Shown here one piece after another: positions 61,501 through 64,000 of a stretch of 64,000 bases of DNA. Made by a program: the position numbers and the translations under genes. The DNA is from Chondrosia reniformis (Eukaryota; Porifera; Demospongiae; Chondrillida; Chondrillidae): positions 6,808,501-6,872,500 of the forward strand of contig OX359201.1 of NCBI GenBank assembly GCA_947172415.1, read 5' to 3'. Every line of letters begins with the position of its first letter. Position 1 is the stretch's first letter. The notes under the pieces are model-generated. The model worked only from the letters and a program-made list of their open reading frames with translations, was not told the origin of the DNA and searched no databases.

Positions 61501-61771
61501 GCCTCTGGCTAAAGCACTTAACGACCTGTGTGACATGGTTCAGGTTCTGTTGGAGTCTGCCACAGATATGGCCGATAAGGTGTCCTCTGGAGTGAGTCTG
61601 AGGAGGTCTTGTACAGTCTTGAGAGAAAAGTTGGCTGCCTTGCTGGACCTGTCTTCAGTTTTACTTAGCGCTGGCTGCCCCAACCCTGCACAGAGAAGGG
61701 TCCTGGATCAGTGTTTATTTACTATCTCTAACAAATGTGAAGAAATAATGAATGTTGTGTCAAAGGGCTAA
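58519..61771 (+). CDS. ABL: ABL-family non-receptor tyrosine kinase
   Basis: Cytoplasmic/nuclear tyrosine kinase controlling actin dynamics and adhesion signalling. Exon 1 (58519 to about 58625) starts [14 protein letters not shown], like the myristoylated ABL1b isoform. Then [14 protein letters not shown], an SH3 (about residues 62-115: [22 protein letters not shown]), an SH2 ([34 protein letters not shown]) and the kinase: [18 protein letters not shown], gatekeeper T in [22 protein letters not shown] across an intron, DFGLSRF, activation-loop Y in [47 protein letters not shown]. The last exon (about 60821-61771) holds a Pro-rich SH3-binding linker with a short VVPGNKPS repeat and a C-terminal F-actin-binding domain ending [13 protein letters not shown]. 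All catalytic residues are present. Confidence 0.97.
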
Positions 61772-62039
61772 TCCACTACATTGTATTCGTTTGTTTGACA
61801 GGAGTGTCCAATTGTTCCATATTTAATCTTGTGTCAATTGCATGTTCATGAAATTGTGAGAATGTTTCTCAAGGTCATATATTAGAACAAACATTTTAAC
61901 TTAAATTTATCTCTATCGCTAGTAACTGTCATCGTTTATCTCCATTAGTGTCGCCGATTTTCACTAATGGGACCTCTGCGCCATACACTAACGATGCGGC
62001 GCAAGCAAACGTATAAATACATCACGAACAGGTCTAAAA
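61772..62039. other. Intergenic spacer ABL / MRPS2
   Basis: ABL 3' untranslated region followed by the MRPS2 promoter. No strong motif identified; a GTATAAATAC stretch (about 62011-62020) lies 20 bp before the MRPS2 ATG, which is close for a TATA box. Confidence 0.4.
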
Positions 62040-62840
62040 ATGGCCGCCCTGCAGCTATGGCGCAAATTGCATCCTAGGAGTAAGTCGCGTGTGTTTAGAT
62101 TTAGACAGGATTTTATCTTTAATGTTTCAATTGTTACAGATGTACTTTACAGAAAAGTTATTAGAGTTAAAGCCTTACGAACAAGAAGTGTATCCAATTT
62201 GAAGTCTGAAATGGAAAAGTACACTGAAGTGAAAGAGGCTATCTTGGATAACGAGGACTCCTTCAATGTGAAAACGTTAACGTCAGTAGAAGACCTCTTT
62301 CTTCATAGAGTACATTTTGGGCACAAAGCTGGATGCTGGAATCCATTAATGTTGCCTTTCATTCACGGCACTAGAGCCGGCGTACATATTATCAATTTGG
62401 ACAAGACATACGACTGTATGGTTCGTGCTCTGAACGTGGTAGCTCACGTGGCCTACAGGAAAGGCATTATATTATTTGTAAATGAGCGTAGCCAATTTGA
62501 GCGCATTACCGAAGCGGCAGCTACTCAGTGCGGAGAGTACTTTGTTACGGGTGACTGGCGACCAGGAACATTAACTAACTCGTTTAAATTACTGGGCACA
62601 GTGAGGGTTCCCGATCTTGTACTCTTCTTAAGCACTCCAACGAGCGAAACTGCCATCAAAGAGGCATTCATGTGCGCTATTCCATCGGTGGCCATTCTGG
62701 ATACTGACTGCAGCACGCGATACATCACTTATCCTGTGCCGGGCAACGACGACACTCCCATCACTATGCAATTCTACCTGAACACATTCAGCAAAGCCAT
62801 TATTAACGCCAAAAAACAAAGGGAAATTGACAATGATTAG
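62040..62840 (+). CDS. MRPS2: Mitochondrial ribosomal protein uS2m
   Basis: Small-subunit protein of the mitochondrial ribosome. Start MAALQLWRKLHPR. The S2 domain is clear: DLFLHRVHFGHKAGCWNPLM, LPFIHGTRAGVHIINLDKTY, GIILFVNERSQFERITEAAA, GDWRPGTLTNSFKLLG, RVPDLVLFLSTP, EAFMCAIPSVAILDTDCS, YPVPGNDDTPITMQFYLNTF. Positions 62080-62139 look like a 60-nt intron (GTAAGT donor, TTGTTACAG acceptor) that is also open and in frame; spliced, the protein is 246 residues, unspliced 266. Splicing is favoured because the segment has no counterpart I recognise and intron size fits the window. It converges on PdxS with 23 bp between stop codons. Confidence 0.93.
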   Translation: MAALQLWRKLHPRSKSRVFRFRQDFIFNVSIVTDVLYRKVIRVKALRTRSVSNLKSEMEKYTEVKEAILDNEDSFNVKTLTSVEDLFLHRVHFGHKAGCWNPLMLPFIHGTRAGVHIINLDKTYDCMVRALNVVAHVAYRKGIILFVNERSQFERITEAAATQCGEYFVTGDWRPGTLTNSFKLLGTVRVPDLVLFLSTPTSETAIKEAFMCAIPSVAILDTDCSTRYITYPVPGNDDTPITMQFYLNTFSKAIINAKKQREIDND

Positions 62841-62863
62841 GACAGTTTTGTTTCAGTAAATAA

Positions 62864-64000
62864 TTATACAGTTTTTCTAGTACTTTCTCTGGTTGCCCAT
62901 GTGTCCTGCATCTCTTCACAGTTAATACCAACCTGTTGCACACAGAAACAAAGATAGGTTGCCACTAAACCTGTCTGTATTTGCATACAAGCACTGACCA
63001 TAGGCACTCCGAGGTCCTCACTGACTTCTGCCAGCAGTTTTGGGTCATTGTAGTGTGTCACTGCCTGCACCATAGACTTGGCTCTCTTCTCCGGGTTGGC
63101 ACTCTTGAATATCCCAGACCCCACAAAGACCCCGTCCACCCCCAGCTGCATGAGGAGCGAGACATCAGCAGGCGTGGCCAGACCTCCTGCTGCAAAGTTG
63201 ACCACTGGCAAGCGACCTAACTGAGCTGTCTTCTTCAGTAGTTCAACAGACACACGCAATTCTGCAGCATAGCAGTGTAATTCTCTTTCAGACATGCTCT
63301 GAGCCAATCGGATCTCTCTCTGTATGGCTCTGGCATGTCGAACAGCTTCCACCACATTGCCTGTACCTGCTTCTCCCTTGGTGCGGATCATGGCTGCCCC
63401 CTCACTGACCCTCCTCAGTGCTTCCCCCAGGTTGCGAGCTCCACACACAAAAGGCACCTTAAAGTCATGTTTGTTGATGTGATTTTCATTGTCAGCAGGA
63501 GTTAGGACTAGGAGTTCCAAAGTGAAGTAAGACACACAATCTAGACTCACTTGAAGTACGTCCCTCTCCCTCACTCACCCTCAGACTCATCAATGAAGTC
63601 CACACTTAATGCTTCAAGGATCTGTGCCTCTGCAAAGTGTCCAATTCGTACTTTGGCCATTACCGGTATGGACACTGCACTTTGTATATCCTTTATTTTC
63701 TGTGCAAAAAGGGCGCCATTGTAATTAATGACACCCACGAGCTGTGGTTACACAGGAGGCTACCTTTGGGTCCGACATCCTCGAAACTCCGCCCTCCTTT
63801 CTTATGTCGGCTGGGACCCTCTCTAGAGCCATCACTGCACAAGCCTACGAGGGGACAGATGAAGACCAATCACGTTCTCCGCCCGGTCGAGGGAAAGGGG
63901 AATCCGGGAAAGGAACTTACTCCGGCCTCTTCAGCCACGCGGGCCTGCTCGGCAGTGACTACATCCATAATAATTCCACCTTTTAGCATCTGTGCCAACC
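62864..64000 (-). CDS. Pyridoxal 5'-phosphate synthase, PdxS/SNZ (PDX1) subunit, C-terminal majority
   Basis: Synthase subunit of the deoxyxylulose-phosphate-independent vitamin B6 pathway; it makes PLP from ribose 5-phosphate, glyceraldehyde 3-phosphate and ammonia supplied by a PdxT/SNO glutaminase. The gene begins to the right of the window. The visible part reads [60 protein letters not shown] (lysine of the first active site present), [40 protein letters not shown] (second active-site lysine), [40 protein letters not shown], then [18 protein letters not shown]. Animals generally lack this pathway, but sponge and some cnidarian copies are known. Normal introns and its place in a metazoan gene series argue against bacterial contamination. 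Confidence 0.95.

Noticed and set aside
62864..64000. Bacterial contamination as source of PdxS
   Set aside because: The gene has GT-AG introns of the same size as its neighbours and adjoins MRPS2 with no composition break.

Overview
This window is eukaryotic and animal-like. Genes are cut into short exons by introns that are mostly 40-100 nt with GT-AG ends, and start or stop codons of neighbouring genes lie only tens of bases apart. The gene set (ABL tyrosine kinase with SH3-SH2-kinase and an actin-binding tail, a p53-family factor, an ADAMTS-like protein, a neuronal-calcium-sensor-type EF-hand protein, kinesin-associated protein KAP3) is metazoan. A bacterial/fungal/plant-type PdxS/SNZ vitamin B6 synthase sits beside them; sponges and some cnidarians are known to keep this gene. 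An early-branching animal, most likely a demosponge, is my inference; I cannot name the species.

Layout. 1-2740 (-) 5' part of KIFAP3/KAP3; 2807-7545 (+) a GHKL-ATPase/coiled-coil/RING gene (copy A); 7752-9920 (-) SLC27-type fatty-acid transporter/acyl-CoA synthetase; 9986-10418 (+) UBL5; 10475-11510 (-) V-ATPase subunit E; 11887-16223 (-) SLC44 choline-transporter-like; 16365-17480 (+) C19orf44-like; 17538-19087 (-) p53-family factor; 19377-25061 (+) SEC16; 25141-29888 (+) a second GHKL-ATPase/coiled-coil/RING gene (copy B). Then comes a gene-free block of about 17.5 kb (30471-47932): roughly 80 copies of a 170-bp satellite, interrupted three times by the same 1049-bp insert, and bounded on both sides by a matching terminal inverted repeat. 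After it: 48186-52926 (-) ADAMTS-like; 53271-56852 (+) adenylate kinase 8; 56922-58340 (+) EF-hand NCS-like; 58519-61771 (+) ABL; 62040-62840 (+) mitochondrial ribosomal protein uS2m; 62864-64000 (-) PdxS/SNZ, running off the right edge.

Genes are arranged as head-to-head pairs sharing short promoters (KIFAP3/GHKL-A, SLC27/UBL5, SLC44/C19orf44-like, p53/SEC16, ADAMTSL/AK8) and as tail-to-tail pairs whose stop codons are 23-210 bp apart. They are housekeeping or signalling genes and do not form one pathway. Many introns carry minisatellites (8-31 bp units), and a short palindromic TCACATGA/TCATGTGA element, often paired, recurs in introns throughout the genic parts but was not seen in the satellite block.

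The most unusual content is (1) the inverted-repeat-bounded satellite block with three identical-length inserts, (2) the two paralogous GHKL-ATPase/RING genes, both with an intact N-box and G2 box but the same replacement at the usual DxGxG box, and (3) a p53-family DNA-binding domain in which the zinc ligands appear to be swapped C/H. Exon boundaries were inferred by eye, so CDS spans include introns and internal junctions are approximate.
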